Source: Candidatus Peribacteria bacterium (lineage in GTDB: Bacteria > Patescibacteriota > Gracilibacteria > UBA1369 > LOWO2-01-FULL-3). Taken from it: a stretch of DNA of 64,000 nucleotides. Numbering within the stretch: the stretch's first letter is position 1; each line of letters opens with the position of its first letter. The notes below the pieces were generated by a model. The model did not search any database, was not told the origin of the DNA, and was given only the letters and a program-made list of their open reading frames with translations. A program made the translations under genes and the position numbers. The stretch spans positions 19,935 through 83,934 of the forward strand of contig CALRGJ010000005.1 in NCBI GenBank assembly GCA_943357285.1. Direction: 5' to 3'. Below, piece by piece: positions 9,048 to 18,872 of the stretch.

Positions 9048-9797
9048 ATCAAAATCAAAGCTCCTGCAAAGATAAACCTCTCTTTAGACGTACTCAAGAG
9101 AACGGCTTCCGGCTACCACGAAATCCAAACCGTTCTCCAAGAAATCCCTCAAATCAAAGATGAACTCAAAATAATAAGCACAAAAGATTCAGACGCTACG
9201 TCAATAGCTTACCCACCCAAATTCAAAGGGCCAAAAACGCCTATTCCCGAAAATGATAATCTCGCCCACAAAGCGCTTCTTCTAATTAAGCAGACTTATA
9301 AAATAAGAAAATTCGCACACGTTATCATAACTAAAAACATTCCCCTTTCTTCCGGACTTGGTGGTGCCTCATCCGACGCCGCGGCAGTTCTCAAGGGTTT
9401 AAATAAATTGTGGAACCTAAAAATTTCTCAGAAAAAACTCCTCGCCCTCGCAGCTAAGCTCGGAATGGATGTTCCATTCTTTATTGTCGGCGGTACAGCT
9501 CTCGCCACTCATTTTGGAGAAAGAGTAAAGGCCCTGAAACCAATTAAAAATATTAAATTTAAGATCAATCCAGCCTCTTCCTTTTCCACTTCAAAAACCG
9601 CCTCTGCCTACGCTTCTCTCGACCTTTCTCTTTGCGGAAAAAATCTTACCCAAACAAAAAAACTCTTAAAAGCTATAAAAAAATCAGATAAAAAATCCAT
9701 ACTCTCTTCCCTTCACAACGACTTTGAAATTATCTCACCACAAAAACCTCCCAATCACCTTTCCGGCTCCGGCCCATCTACTTTCACTGCAATTTAA
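9048..9797 (+). CDS. ispE: 4-diphosphocytidyl-2-C-methyl-D-erythritol kinase, non-canonical start, short C-terminus
   Basis: Manual translation upstream of the track ORF gives (I)KIKAPAKINLSLDVLKRTASGYHEIQTVLQEI...ENDNLAHKALLLIK...ITKNIPLSSGLGGASSDAAAVLKGLNKLW, then LSGSGPS. Confidence 0.88.
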   Translation: MKIKAPAKINLSLDVLKRTASGYHEIQTVLQEIPQIKDELKIISTKDSDATSIAYPPKFKGPKTPIPENDNLAHKALLLIKQTYKIRKFAHVIITKNIPLSSGLGGASSDAAAVLKGLNKLWNLKISQKKLLALAAKLGMDVPFFIVGGTALATHFGERVKALKPIKNIKFKINPASSFSTSKTASAYASLDLSLCGKNLTQTKKLLKAIKKSDKKSILSSLHNDFEIISPQKPPNHLSGSGPSTFTAI

Positions 9798-10297
9798 ACT
9801 CCAAGTTTAGCTTTTATCTGTGGCCAAACTTTTTTAGCAACAGCACGGATAATTATTCCATTTGTTTGCGGTGGCACGGAAGCTCCAATATCTCTCTTTA
9901 TTCCGCCAATGAGAATAGAAATTGGCCCATCTACTCTATTCATGACATCTTCTACAATTCTAGTCTCCGCCAGGCTGCATCCGTCTAAAAACGCATCCGA
10001 TGACTCACTGGAAAATTTGTTAATTCCATTTAATCTTCTCCACACTCCTTCAGCAATAACACCCACAGAGTTTTCCTTTAATTCCGATTGTCTTAATTTT
10101 TCCAACAGTCTCTTTACAACTGCTTTTGCAATTGGTCTGGCGAGCCTCATTCCGTCGACAAAATCAATTACAGTTTGAGAAAGCTTATCTATTAAAACTC
10201 TCTCACTTTGAGAAAAATTTTCTTCGGCCAATTGAGGTGCGTAGCCCTCCGCTTCCATCATTATTAAATCTGATAATCCCTCCACTCTATCTGTCAT
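9794..10297 (-). CDS. hypothetical protein (167 aa)
   Basis: ORF upstream of recR region, no recognised motif. Confidence 0.6.
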   Translation of the reverse strand: MTDRVEGLSDLIMMEAEGYAPQLAEENFSQSERVLIDKLSQTVIDFVDGMRLARPIAKAVVKRLLEKLRQSELKENSVGVIAEGVWRRLNGINKFSSESSDAFLDGCSLAETRIVEDVMNRVDGPISILIGGIKRDIGASVPPQTNGIIIRAVAKKVWPQIKAKLGV

Positions 10298-10309
10298 AAA
10301 AATTTTAAT

Positions 10310-10915
10310 TTAGAATTCTCCTCTACCCTGTAATGCCTTGGTCAGAGTGATCTCGTCGGCATATTCCAGGTCGGCTCCCACAGGCAGTCCGCGCGCTATT
10401 CTAGTGATTTTTACGCCCATGTCACGCAAATGTTTTTGAATATAGAGTGCGGTAGCTTCTCCTTCTAGGCTTGGATTGGTAGCAAGAATAACTTCCTGAA
10501 CCACTCCTCCGATCTTAATTCTATCAAATAATTCAGTGATTTTTAACTGTTCCGGACCCACTCCGTCAATCGGTGACAAAGCTCCATGTAGCACATGATA
10601 AGCACCTTTGAATTCGCCCGTTTTTTCTAGTGCCACTACGTCCAGCACATTCTCTACTATGCACACAATGCTTTGATCTCTTGTCCCGTCAGAGCACACC
10701 CAGCATGGATCACTTTCGGCAATATTCCAGCAAATTTTGCAGAACATGACATTTTCCTTCAGGCCAAGAATAGCCTCTCCTAGTGGCGTCACTCTGCTTG
10801 ATGGAGAATGTAGCAAGTGAATTGCTAGTCTTTGAGCCGATTTTGGTCCTATTCCAGGGAGTTTACTAAGCTCTTCAATAAGCGTTCTAACTGATTTTGG
10901 GAGAAAATTGGACAT
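10310..10915 (-). CDS. recR: recombination protein RecR
   Basis: LIEELSKLPGIGPKSAQRLAIHLL; CKICWNIAESDPCWVC zinc finger; Toprim region. Confidence 0.97.
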   Translation of the reverse strand: MSNFLPKSVRTLIEELSKLPGIGPKSAQRLAIHLLHSPSSRVTPLGEAILGLKENVMFCKICWNIAESDPCWVCSDGTRDQSIVCIVENVLDVVALEKTGEFKGAYHVLHGALSPIDGVGPEQLKITELFDRIKIGGVVQEVILATNPSLEGEATALYIQKHLRDMGVKITRIARGLPVGADLEYADEITLTKALQGRGEF

Positions 10916-11027
10916 GCCGAAATTCTAGAGATTGTCGTTTTCTAATACAAGGCCGCATTTCAACACCCCTTGACACAATGAACTTATTATGCCAAGATGT
11001 TATTCTTTGAATTTGTAAGAAATTTTT

Positions 11028-11798
11028 ATGGTTAGAAATCCAGCAAAAGTAGTTCCAGAATCTCCAACAGAAGTTGATCAAAAGCCTACTGAGGCTATGC
11101 AAAGACTCGAAAGAGAAAAAGAACAGCAATCAATTTCTGAGGTTGTAGAAGAGTTGGTTATTTCTCTTAATCGTTTAGATGCAGAGCATCCATATTTAAT
11201 AAGAGATTATCCAGAGTATGCTGCCCTTAGTGCGGGAATTAGAGATTTTAAAAATACTACGGAGAACGGAATGAACACTCTCGGATTTATTTTTGATGAA
11301 TTAAGAAAATGTCTTCACACTATTTCTGATGAACGGAATTCTCATTTAAGCCATCATGGTTTGAGATCTCGTTTAATACCTCGCAGATTTTTGCCAATGT
11401 CTTTTGATTTATTGCGAGGATCTATTCATGAGCGCAAGAATGTTGCTATGAATATTCGCGAAGCTCTTGCCGATGCGGTGGAAGATGTTATTTCAGGAGA
11501 AATTGGTATTAATGAAATTCCCGAAGCTTATCGTAATAAAGTTAAAGGGATGGTTTTGCAAGCATTAGTTTTCGACTACGGTAGAGCCTCTCAAATTAGG
11601 GCACAACTTGGGGAGGCCGGAGGTGTTGTTTTTGATCTTTTGAGAAAGCCAGATAATAAATTAAAAGAGCTTCGTTCAGAGGCGGGAGTCAATCCGTCGC
11701 CAATTAGAAATCCGGAAAATTCCGAGCAGATAGAGGCTGCGGTTGCGCTTATCATTATGAGAACTCGAGGACAAATTTCTCATGGCCAACCATTATAA
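11028..11798 (+). CDS. hypothetical protein, tandem paralog A
   Basis: 256-aa ORF resembling 11807..12658. Confidence 0.7.
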   Translation: MVRNPAKVVPESPTEVDQKPTEAMQRLEREKEQQSISEVVEELVISLNRLDAEHPYLIRDYPEYAALSAGIRDFKNTTENGMNTLGFIFDELRKCLHTISDERNSHLSHHGLRSRLIPRRFLPMSFDLLRGSIHERKNVAMNIREALADAVEDVISGEIGINEIPEAYRNKVKGMVLQALVFDYGRASQIRAQLGEAGGVVFDLLRKPDNKLKELRSEAGVNPSPIRNPENSEQIEAAVALIIMRTRGQISHGQPL

Positions 11799-11806
11799 AA
11801 ATTATC

Positions 11807-12658
11807 ATGAGTCTTTCTCACGATGTACAATCGCAAATTCTGGAAAGCATAGATCCCATAAATATTATTGGAGACTTGCGAATTGAATTGGCGAGCTTGG
11901 ATCAATGGTATCCGGCGTTATTTGGGAATGAAGATTATCTTTCTTTAATGGGTGAACTTATTGCTATTGAGGCGGAAAGAAATCGCTTAGACTTGGGTGT
12001 TGTGGAAGCTTTTTATGTGCGCCTGATTTCATTTTTAAAAACAGCACAGCTAGACAATAATGTTATTAGATTCGGAAGTAGACCGGAAAAAAGCAAACCT
12101 GCCCTTGATGGTTTTCTACCTGTAACCTTCTCTGATTTTGTCACTAAAATAAGTTTAGAAAAACAAGCCATGGAGTATGTAGAAGACGGTGTTGAGGCTG
12201 CTGCTCATGCTATCATTCTTGGTGAATTACCATATGGTTTGACGGCGGTGACCCCAAGATTCAGGAATGCTGTAAAAGCTGTTGTGATGAGCGAAATACA
12301 GGGTACCGTAGCGGGAGAAGCTCTGGAGGTTATTTCGGAAGAATATCTTTTGTCAGTTTTAGAATTGGATGAAGAAGAGATAGTTGAGCAATTGATGGAT
12401 GAATATACTTTTGCTGTTGGCTTGGCTATTTTGGCAGTAAGAAGAGAGCTAGATGGAGTGCTTAAAGTTTCTACACGCACTCATGTTGAGCCCAATGCTA
12501 ATCCAATAACGAGGGAAGAGGTGGAAAGGATGAGAGAAACAGATCCGTTGGCATACAATCTTCTTAGAACTATTATCTATTCCAAACCGGAGTCTCCTAG
12601 GTCAACCAGATTAAAGTTGGCGGCCAGAGTCGCAAGAGTGATGGCTTTCGATAGCTAA
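11807..12658 (+). CDS. hypothetical protein, tandem paralog B
   Basis: 283-aa ORF resembling 11028..11798. Confidence 0.7.
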   Translation: MSLSHDVQSQILESIDPINIIGDLRIELASLDQWYPALFGNEDYLSLMGELIAIEAERNRLDLGVVEAFYVRLISFLKTAQLDNNVIRFGSRPEKSKPALDGFLPVTFSDFVTKISLEKQAMEYVEDGVEAAAHAIILGELPYGLTAVTPRFRNAVKAVVMSEIQGTVAGEALEVISEEYLLSVLELDEEEIVEQLMDEYTFAVGLAILAVRRELDGVLKVSTRTHVEPNANPITREEVERMRETDPLAYNLLRTIIYSKPESPRSTRLKLAARVARVMAFDS

Positions 12659-13266
12659 ATTTTTTCAGAACACATTTCTGCAAAATACTTGTGTACTTCC
12701 AGACTTTCTGAGAGCTCAGGATGGAAATTTGTCACGAGCAGATTTTTTTGACGTGCAGCAACGATCTCACCTTTGTGTTGAGCTAAGATTTTTACGCCTT
12801 CGCCTACGCTCACGATTTTTGGCGCACGAATAAATACACCGGGAATACCAGGTCCGGCATAAGCGCGACCTACGCTCCCCAGGTCAAATTCCAACTGAGT
12901 CTCAAAGCTGTCTAATTGTCTTCCATAAGCGTTTCTTTCCACCGCTATATCCATCAATTCTAGTGAGTCTGCTTGTTGTTTCCCTATGATTTTTTTTGCC
13001 AATAAAATTGCTCCGGCACATGTTCCCCACACTGCCATTCCCTTTTTTGCTCTTTCAATAATTAAATCGCGAAGCCCAAATCTTCTTAGTAGTTTTCCTA
13101 TTGTTGTACTCTCTCCTCCCGGAATAATTAGGCCACTTACCTGTGCCAAAGTCTCCGGAGTTTTCACTAAAACAGGTTCGATTTTCATTCCACTCTTTGC
13201 AAGTTTTTTCAAACTTTCTAAGTGCTCTTCCACTGATCCTTGAATGTCTAGTACGCCGATTTTCAT
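12655..13266 (-). CDS. pdxT: pyridoxal 5'-phosphate synthase glutaminase subunit
   Basis: IGVLDIQGSVEEH, LIIPGGESTTIGKLL, WGTCAGAILLA, VTNFHPELS. Confidence 0.97.
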   Translation of the reverse strand: MKIGVLDIQGSVEEHLESLKKLAKSGMKIEPVLVKTPETLAQVSGLIIPGGESTTIGKLLRRFGLRDLIIERAKKGMAVWGTCAGAILLAKKIIGKQQADSLELMDIAVERNAYGRQLDSFETQLEFDLGSVGRAYAGPGIPGVFIRAPKIVSVGEGVKILAQHKGEIVAARQKNLLVTNFHPELSESLEVHKYFAEMCSEKI

Positions 13267-13284
13267 ATCCTGGAATTTACCATC

Positions 13285-14160
13285 TTACCAACCTCTCTCG
13301 GCATATTTTTGTTCCACTTTGCTCATTTCCAAGCTAGCCATAGCTTCGCCTAAACCTTCTGAGCATTTAGCCAAAACAGCGGCATCATCGAAATGCAGAG
13401 TCGCTTCCACGATTGCTTTCGCACGTCTCGCAGGATCTGAAGATTTGAAAATTCCACTACCCACGAAAACGCCATCACATCCTAATTGCATCATAAGAGC
13501 TGCATCAGCAGGAGTAGCTATTCCACCAGCAGCAAAATTCACTACTGGAAGGCGACCTAATTTTTGTACTTGTTCTACCAATTCCACATTTACTCTTTCA
13601 CTTACCGCCCATTTTTTCAAAGCAGTCTTATTCATTTTATTCAAAGCCGCAGTCTCTTCCACCATTGTTCTCATATGTCTCACTGCTTCTACTACATTTC
13701 CAGTGCCCGCTTCGCCTTTTGTACGAATCATTGCCGCACCTTCTTGAATTCTGCGTAGAGCCTCGCCAAGATTTCTCGCACCACACACGAAAGGAATTTT
13801 ATAATTCAATTTGTTTACATGATATTTTTCGTCAGCCGGGGTAAGCACCTCACTTTCATCTATATAATCTACTCCAAGAGATTCTAAAATTTGAGCTTCC
13901 ACAAAATGTCCAATTCTCACCTTTGCCATAACTGGAATAGAAACGGCCTTCATGATTTCTTTAATCATCTTAGGATCGCTCATTCTCGCTACGCCACCAT
14001 CACGACGAATATCGGAAGGAACGCGTTCTAGGGCCATCACAGCCACCGCTCCTGCCTCTTCAGCAATCTTTGCCTGTTCAGCATTCACCACGTCCATAAT
14101 CACTCCACCCTTGAGCATCTGAGCGAGACCTTTCTTCAATTTTAAAGTATTTTTTTCCAT
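13285..14160 (-). CDS. pdxS: pyridoxal 5'-phosphate synthase subunit PdxS
   Basis: [44 protein letters not shown]; adjacent to pdxT; start set to MEKNTLK. Confidence 0.97.
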   Translation of the reverse strand: MEKNTLKLKKGLAQMLKGGVIMDVVNAEQAKIAEEAGAVAVMALERVPSDIRRDGGVARMSDPKMIKEIMKAVSIPVMAKVRIGHFVEAQILESLGVDYIDESEVLTPADEKYHVNKLNYKIPFVCGARNLGEALRRIQEGAAMIRTKGEAGTGNVVEAVRHMRTMVEETAALNKMNKTALKKWAVSERVNVELVEQVQKLGRLPVVNFAAGGIATPADAALMMQLGCDGVFVGSGIFKSSDPARRAKAIVEATLHFDDAAVLAKCSEGLGEAMASLEMSKVEQKYAERGW

Positions 14161-14229
14161 AGTTATTTTAAGTAATCCCTTACGAGCCACCGCATTATAG
14201 CAAAATTCGGCTATTGGCCAAGGTTTTTT

Positions 14230-16926
14230 CTACCCTTCCAAAATTTTCTTCGCCGCCAACATCGGGCTATCATCTATTCCTGGCGTCTTCAAGAATCTTT
14301 CCAATTCTGCTCTCATCAAAGCCTGTCTCTTCGCATCCATTTTTGGCAAACTTCCGAAAGCCTCACGTAGCATTCGCGCTGCCGCATAAGGGTTTTTTGA
14401 TTTAGCCGCCACGTCTACTACCAAGCGATACGCCTTTCCTTCAGCATCATGGAACCTCGCCGGATTTCCAATAAATCCGCCAAACAAATTCATCACATGG
14501 CCAGGTTTATTGAAATCAAATTTATCAGATTTTGTGTAAGCTTCCACCTTCTCAAAAACATTATCCAAATCCATCAATCCAAGCATGCTTCTCCATCTCT
14601 GAAGAACCAATTCCTCATGTTCCCACTTGTCGTAGAAAGCCTTCATGTACTCATCGCTCTTCTCTTTATTATCAGACAAAATTTTCAAAGCTGCAGACTC
14701 ATCAGTCATATTTTTTGCAGACTTAAATTGAGCTTCAGCCATTGCAATAAATTCTGCACCTTGGGAGTCGAGATAGACCAAACAAGTATTCTTTACTCTT
14801 CTAGCCAGCATCGCCTCCTTATCAATTACTGGAGCATCTTTCTTTGCTTCATGCTCGGCCGCAATTATCTGATATTTTTTATAAAGTTCCGCAAAACGAT
14901 TCTTAAATCTAGTAGCAATTGCTAAACGGAAAGCATCTCTCGCCGCCTTCGCTGCCTGGAAATCATAAACTTCCATTTTTTGAACCATTTCTTTTTCTCC
15001 TGGAAGAATTAACATTTCTCTCGCCAAAGCCGGATTCACATCCATCAACTCAAAAGCTACAGCATCAAAAGATTTCAAAGTTTCTTCATCTACCACTAGT
15101 TTTTCGCCCTTCTTCGCTGCTGCTACCAATTTATCTAATTCAAAATTGATAATTCTCTGACCAGCTTCAAATCTGTTAAATCCTTCATCATCATGTTGCA
15201 TCAAATGCATTAAGTCCGCGATAGAATAATCGTAAGTATATTTCATTGGCGCAGAAAATTCTCTAAACAAAGATGGCACACTTCCCTTAGGTACATTTTT
15301 GAAAACAAAAGTTTGCTCATTTTTTGTAATGTTTAGAACGCCACGAGACAAATCACTACCGGAGCATTCTTCAGTTAATTCGAGCTTCACCGCTTTTCCA
15401 TCTGGGGAAATTAGGCCCATTTGCAAAGGAAAATTCAAAGCGTATTTCGGTTCGCGAGGACATTCATGCTTCACGTTTAAAGCGAAAGTAGCATCGCTCT
15501 CGTTGTAAGAACTAGTGATCTCCGCCGTCGGAGTTCCCACTTGTTTAAACCATTGTTTGAATTGAGTTAAATCTCTTCCGCTCGCATCTTGTAAACAAGT
15601 TACGAGATCTTCAATAGTTGCCGCTTTGCCATAAAATTTCTCAAAATATAAATCTAGACCAGCGCGGAATTTTTCTTTACCCACCAAAGTTTTTACCATT
15701 CTCACTACTTCCGCACCTTTTGAATAAGTTGTCGAAGTGTAAATGCTATCACCAGGATCTCCTACATATTCTTCCGGCCAAATTTGGTGTGCAGAATTTC
15801 CTGCATCCTCCGTAAATTGTGAACTTCTCAAATATCTTACTGTTCTAATTCTCGCCACACTTTCTCCCACTAATTCTCCTTCAAAAGTGCAATCCATTAG
15901 GCGTACAAAACCTTCTTTTAGTGCAGCCTCATGCCATGTTCTCACTGTGACCAAATCTCCTCTCCAAGTATGGCAATATTCATGAGCCACAGTCACTGCG
16001 ATGCCCACGGTTGTCTCATCCGTACCAGTTTCTGGGCTAGAAATTGCACTCGCACTATTGAAAATATTTAAGCCCAAATTTTCCATCGCACCGAAATTGA
16101 AATCATCTGCCGCCACAATGCTGTATTGATCCAAAGGATACTGACGACCATAATTATCAAAGTCCCACTGCAAAGACATTTTCAATGACTCCATCGCAAT
16201 CGCCGCTCTATCAGTTTTTCCAGGAGCAGTAAAAATTTGTAATTTAATTTTGTGACCATCAAGATTGTATTCATCCACGAGTGCATCCATTTTTCCTAGT
16301 GCCATCGCAAATAAATAAGAAGGCATATGGAGCTCGCTCTGGTAAAGAGAAGTGTGTGTTCCGTCGCCATTTTCTTTATTTGAAACTAAATTTCCTGTCG
16401 CAAGCATCACCGGATAATCGGCTTTTGAAGCGGTTACTTCCGTCCTCCAGCTTGTAAGAATATCTGGCCTATCTGGGAAAGGAATAATATCTCTAAATCC
16501 TTCAGATTCGTTTTGGGTAATAATTAATTCTCCACTTTTATAAAGTCCGCGGCGTTTCTGATTTTCCACCGGACTAATAATAGAGCCTACCTTTACAGTG
16601 AATGGCTCCTTTTTCCCTGGAAAACTTAGGGAATATTTTTTCTGCACAAATTCCCCGGCTTTCAATTGCACGCCATCCACCCACACGCCAGTAACTTCTT
16701 TAATTTCTGTTCCAATATTTAGAAATACGTCGGCCACCTTTCCTCCCTTCGCACCTTCTGCCTCAGCATTCACCTTCATTTTCATCTCACCAGTCACTTC
16801 CACTCTTCCCTCATTCACAACTTTAAAAAACAAATCAACATGCTCTACAAAATATTCCGGCACCTTGTAATCCGCGCGACGAACCGGTTTCTCCATTTCA
16901 TTTTCCTCGGTCAATATATCTGCCAT
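14230..16926 (-). CDS. pepN: M1 family aminopeptidase N
   Basis: FNFGAMENLGLNIFNSA and HEYCHTWRGDLVTVRTWHEAALKEG; start set to MADILTEEN. Confidence 0.93.
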   Translation of the reverse strand: MADILTEENEMEKPVRRADYKVPEYFVEHVDLFFKVVNEGRVEVTGEMKMKVNAEAEGAKGGKVADVFLNIGTEIKEVTGVWVDGVQLKAGEFVQKKYSLSFPGKKEPFTVKVGSIISPVENQKRRGLYKSGELIITQNESEGFRDIIPFPDRPDILTSWRTEVTASKADYPVMLATGNLVSNKENGDGTHTSLYQSELHMPSYLFAMALGKMDALVDEYNLDGHKIKLQIFTAPGKTDRAAIAMESLKMSLQWDFDNYGRQYPLDQYSIVAADDFNFGAMENLGLNIFNSASAISSPETGTDETTVGIAVTVAHEYCHTWRGDLVTVRTWHEAALKEGFVRLMDCTFEGELVGESVARIRTVRYLRSSQFTEDAGNSAHQIWPEEYVGDPGDSIYTSTTYSKGAEVVRMVKTLVGKEKFRAGLDLYFEKFYGKAATIEDLVTCLQDASGRDLTQFKQWFKQVGTPTAEITSSYNESDATFALNVKHECPREPKYALNFPLQMGLISPDGKAVKLELTEECSGSDLSRGVLNITKNEQTFVFKNVPKGSVPSLFREFSAPMKYTYDYSIADLMHLMQHDDEGFNRFEAGQRIINFELDKLVAAAKKGEKLVVDEETLKSFDAVAFELMDVNPALAREMLILPGEKEMVQKMEVYDFQAAKAARDAFRLAIATRFKNRFAELYKKYQIIAAEHEAKKDAPVIDKEAMLARRVKNTCLVYLDSQGAEFIAMAEAQFKSAKNMTDESAALKILSDNKEKSDEYMKAFYDKWEHEELVLQRWRSMLGLMDLDNVFEKVEAYTKSDKFDFNKPGHVMNLFGGFIGNPARFHDAEGKAYRLVVDVAAKSKNPYAAARMLREAFGSLPKMDAKRQALMRAELERFLKTPGIDDSPMLAAKKILEG

Positions 16927-17063
16927 AATTGAAAAATTAATAATTCGAACGGGCGAATTATAACAAAATTTCACTGAATCCCAAGGATTTCCTAAAACAA
17001 AAAGGGTCATTGATTAATTGCCAAGATTGTGTTATAAATAAAAAACTCATTTAATAGCTAAGA

Positions 17064-18869
17064 ATGAAGCAAAACACTCTCAAGACATTCAAGTTTTTCA
17101 TAAATGAGGGCAAAAAACACAAACTTTTGCTCACTATTATGATAATTTCTCTTGTGTTTGCTACCGTTAGTTCCATGGCTTGGTATGTGGTTGGACGCAA
17201 TTTTTTTGCCGCTCTTTCGTCTGGCGACAGCAAAGATATTATCGTCAATTCTCTTACTCAGACTCTGCTCGTCATTATGGTTGTGGAGCTTATGGAATGG
17301 ATTGGCTGGCGCGGATTTCAGCAGGCCGTTCTCCATTTCGAAGCAAAATGCATGGCAAATATAAACAACCAGTGTTTCGATTATTTACAGCAACATTCTT
17401 ATAGATTTTTTACTAATAATTTTGTCGGGTCACTTGTGAAAAAAGTAACCAGATTCGTCCGTGCTTTTGAACAGATCACCGATAGACTTTTTTGGGATAT
17501 GGCCACGCTCGCTTTAAAAGTTCTTATTGTTAGTGGAGCACTTTTTTATTTGAATCCAATCCTAGGAGTTATCATCGTAGTTTGGACAATTGTTTTTCTT
17601 ACGGTGAATTACAAACTTGCCGTCTATAAGCTGAAATTTGACATTCCAAAATCTGAGCAAGACAGTGTGGTCACCGCTAGATTAGCTGACACAATCACCA
17701 ATAATACAAACGTAAAACTTTTTGCAAACCTTGGTTATGAATCCGCAAAATATCGCAAAGAAACAGAATCTTGGTATGAGAAAACTGTGAAGGCGTGGAA
17801 GGTTAATCACTACATTGAAGCGGGGCAAGCCTTGCTTATGATTGTTTTGGAATTTGCAGTCACCTACGCTTCTATTATTTTGTGGCAAAAAGATATTTTA
17901 GTGCTCGCAGATTTCTTTCTGATTCAGACCTATATGCTGGAATTATTCCGCCAAATTTGGGGATTCGGTAGAAACGTGCGCCAGATCTACGAAGCTCTTG
18001 CAGATAGCGAAGAAATGATCGTGATTTTAGATGAAGAACATGAAGTGAAAGATGCGCCAAATGCTAAAAATCTGAAAATTTCATCTGGAAAAGTAGAGTT
18101 TGAAAAAGTTAGTTTTTCGTATAATAAAGCCAAGGAAGAAAGTGTTATAAAAAATCTTTCCTTTAGCATTGCTCCAGGCGAAAAGGTAGCTCTTATCGGT
18201 CCTTCCGGCGGTGGAAAATCCACGCTGACAAAATTAATTCTCCGACTTTTTGACATCAAAAAAGGCCACATTTTAATAGATGGACAAGATATTTCGAAAG
18301 TCACTCAAGATAGTCTTCGTAAACAAATTGCCCTTGTGCCACAAGATCCGATTTTGTTTCACCGATCACTGATAGAAAATATTCGTTATGGAAATCAGAA
18401 TGCTACTAATGAGGAAATCATGGCTGCTTCAAAAATGGCCCACTGTCATGAATTTATTAAAAAATTGCCTCATGGTTACGACACTCACGTAGGTGAACGC
18501 GGAATCAAACTTTCCGGTGGTCAGCGCCAAAGAGTGGCTATTGCTAGGGCAATTCTCAGCCAGGCTAAAATCCTAATTCTCGATGAAGCTACTAGTAGTC
18601 TCGACTCTGAATCAGAGAAATTAATTCAAGATGCTCTCAAAAATCTTATCAAAAATAAGACCACTTTTATTATTGCTCACAGACTTTCTACCATCATGAA
18701 TGTCGACCATATTTTCGTCCTAGAAAACGGCCACATCATCGAAGAAGGAACTCATTCAGATCTCGTCAGCAAAGAATCCGGCCTCTACAAAAAACTCTGG
18801 AATTTGCAGGTGGGTGGATATTTAGAGGACGAGAAAAAGGAGGAAGAGACAGACGACTCCTTAGGTTAA
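17064..18869 (+). CDS. ABC transporter, fused permease and ATPase
   Basis: N-terminal TM segments; VALIGPSGGGKSTLTKLILRLFD Walker A, LSGGQRQRVAIARAIL signature, ILILDEATSSLD. Confidence 0.95.
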   Translation: MKQNTLKTFKFFINEGKKHKLLLTIMIISLVFATVSSMAWYVVGRNFFAALSSGDSKDIIVNSLTQTLLVIMVVELMEWIGWRGFQQAVLHFEAKCMANINNQCFDYLQQHSYRFFTNNFVGSLVKKVTRFVRAFEQITDRLFWDMATLALKVLIVSGALFYLNPILGVIIVVWTIVFLTVNYKLAVYKLKFDIPKSEQDSVVTARLADTITNNTNVKLFANLGYESAKYRKETESWYEKTVKAWKVNHYIEAGQALLMIVLEFAVTYASIILWQKDILVLADFFLIQTYMLELFRQIWGFGRNVRQIYEALADSEEMIVILDEEHEVKDAPNAKNLKISSGKVEFEKVSFSYNKAKEESVIKNLSFSIAPGEKVALIGPSGGGKSTLTKLILRLFDIKKGHILIDGQDISKVTQDSLRKQIALVPQDPILFHRSLIENIRYGNQNATNEEIMAASKMAHCHEFIKKLPHGYDTHVGERGIKLSGGQRQRVAIARAILSQAKILILDEATSSLDSESEKLIQDALKNLIKNKTTFIIAHRLSTIMNVDHIFVLENGHIIEEGTHSDLVSKESGLYKKLWNLQVGGYLEDEKKEEETDDSLG

Positions 18870-18872
18870 TCC

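Noticed and set aside
13244-13747. 167-aa plus ORF antisense to pdxS
   Set aside because: Shadow ORF opposite a highly conserved gene.
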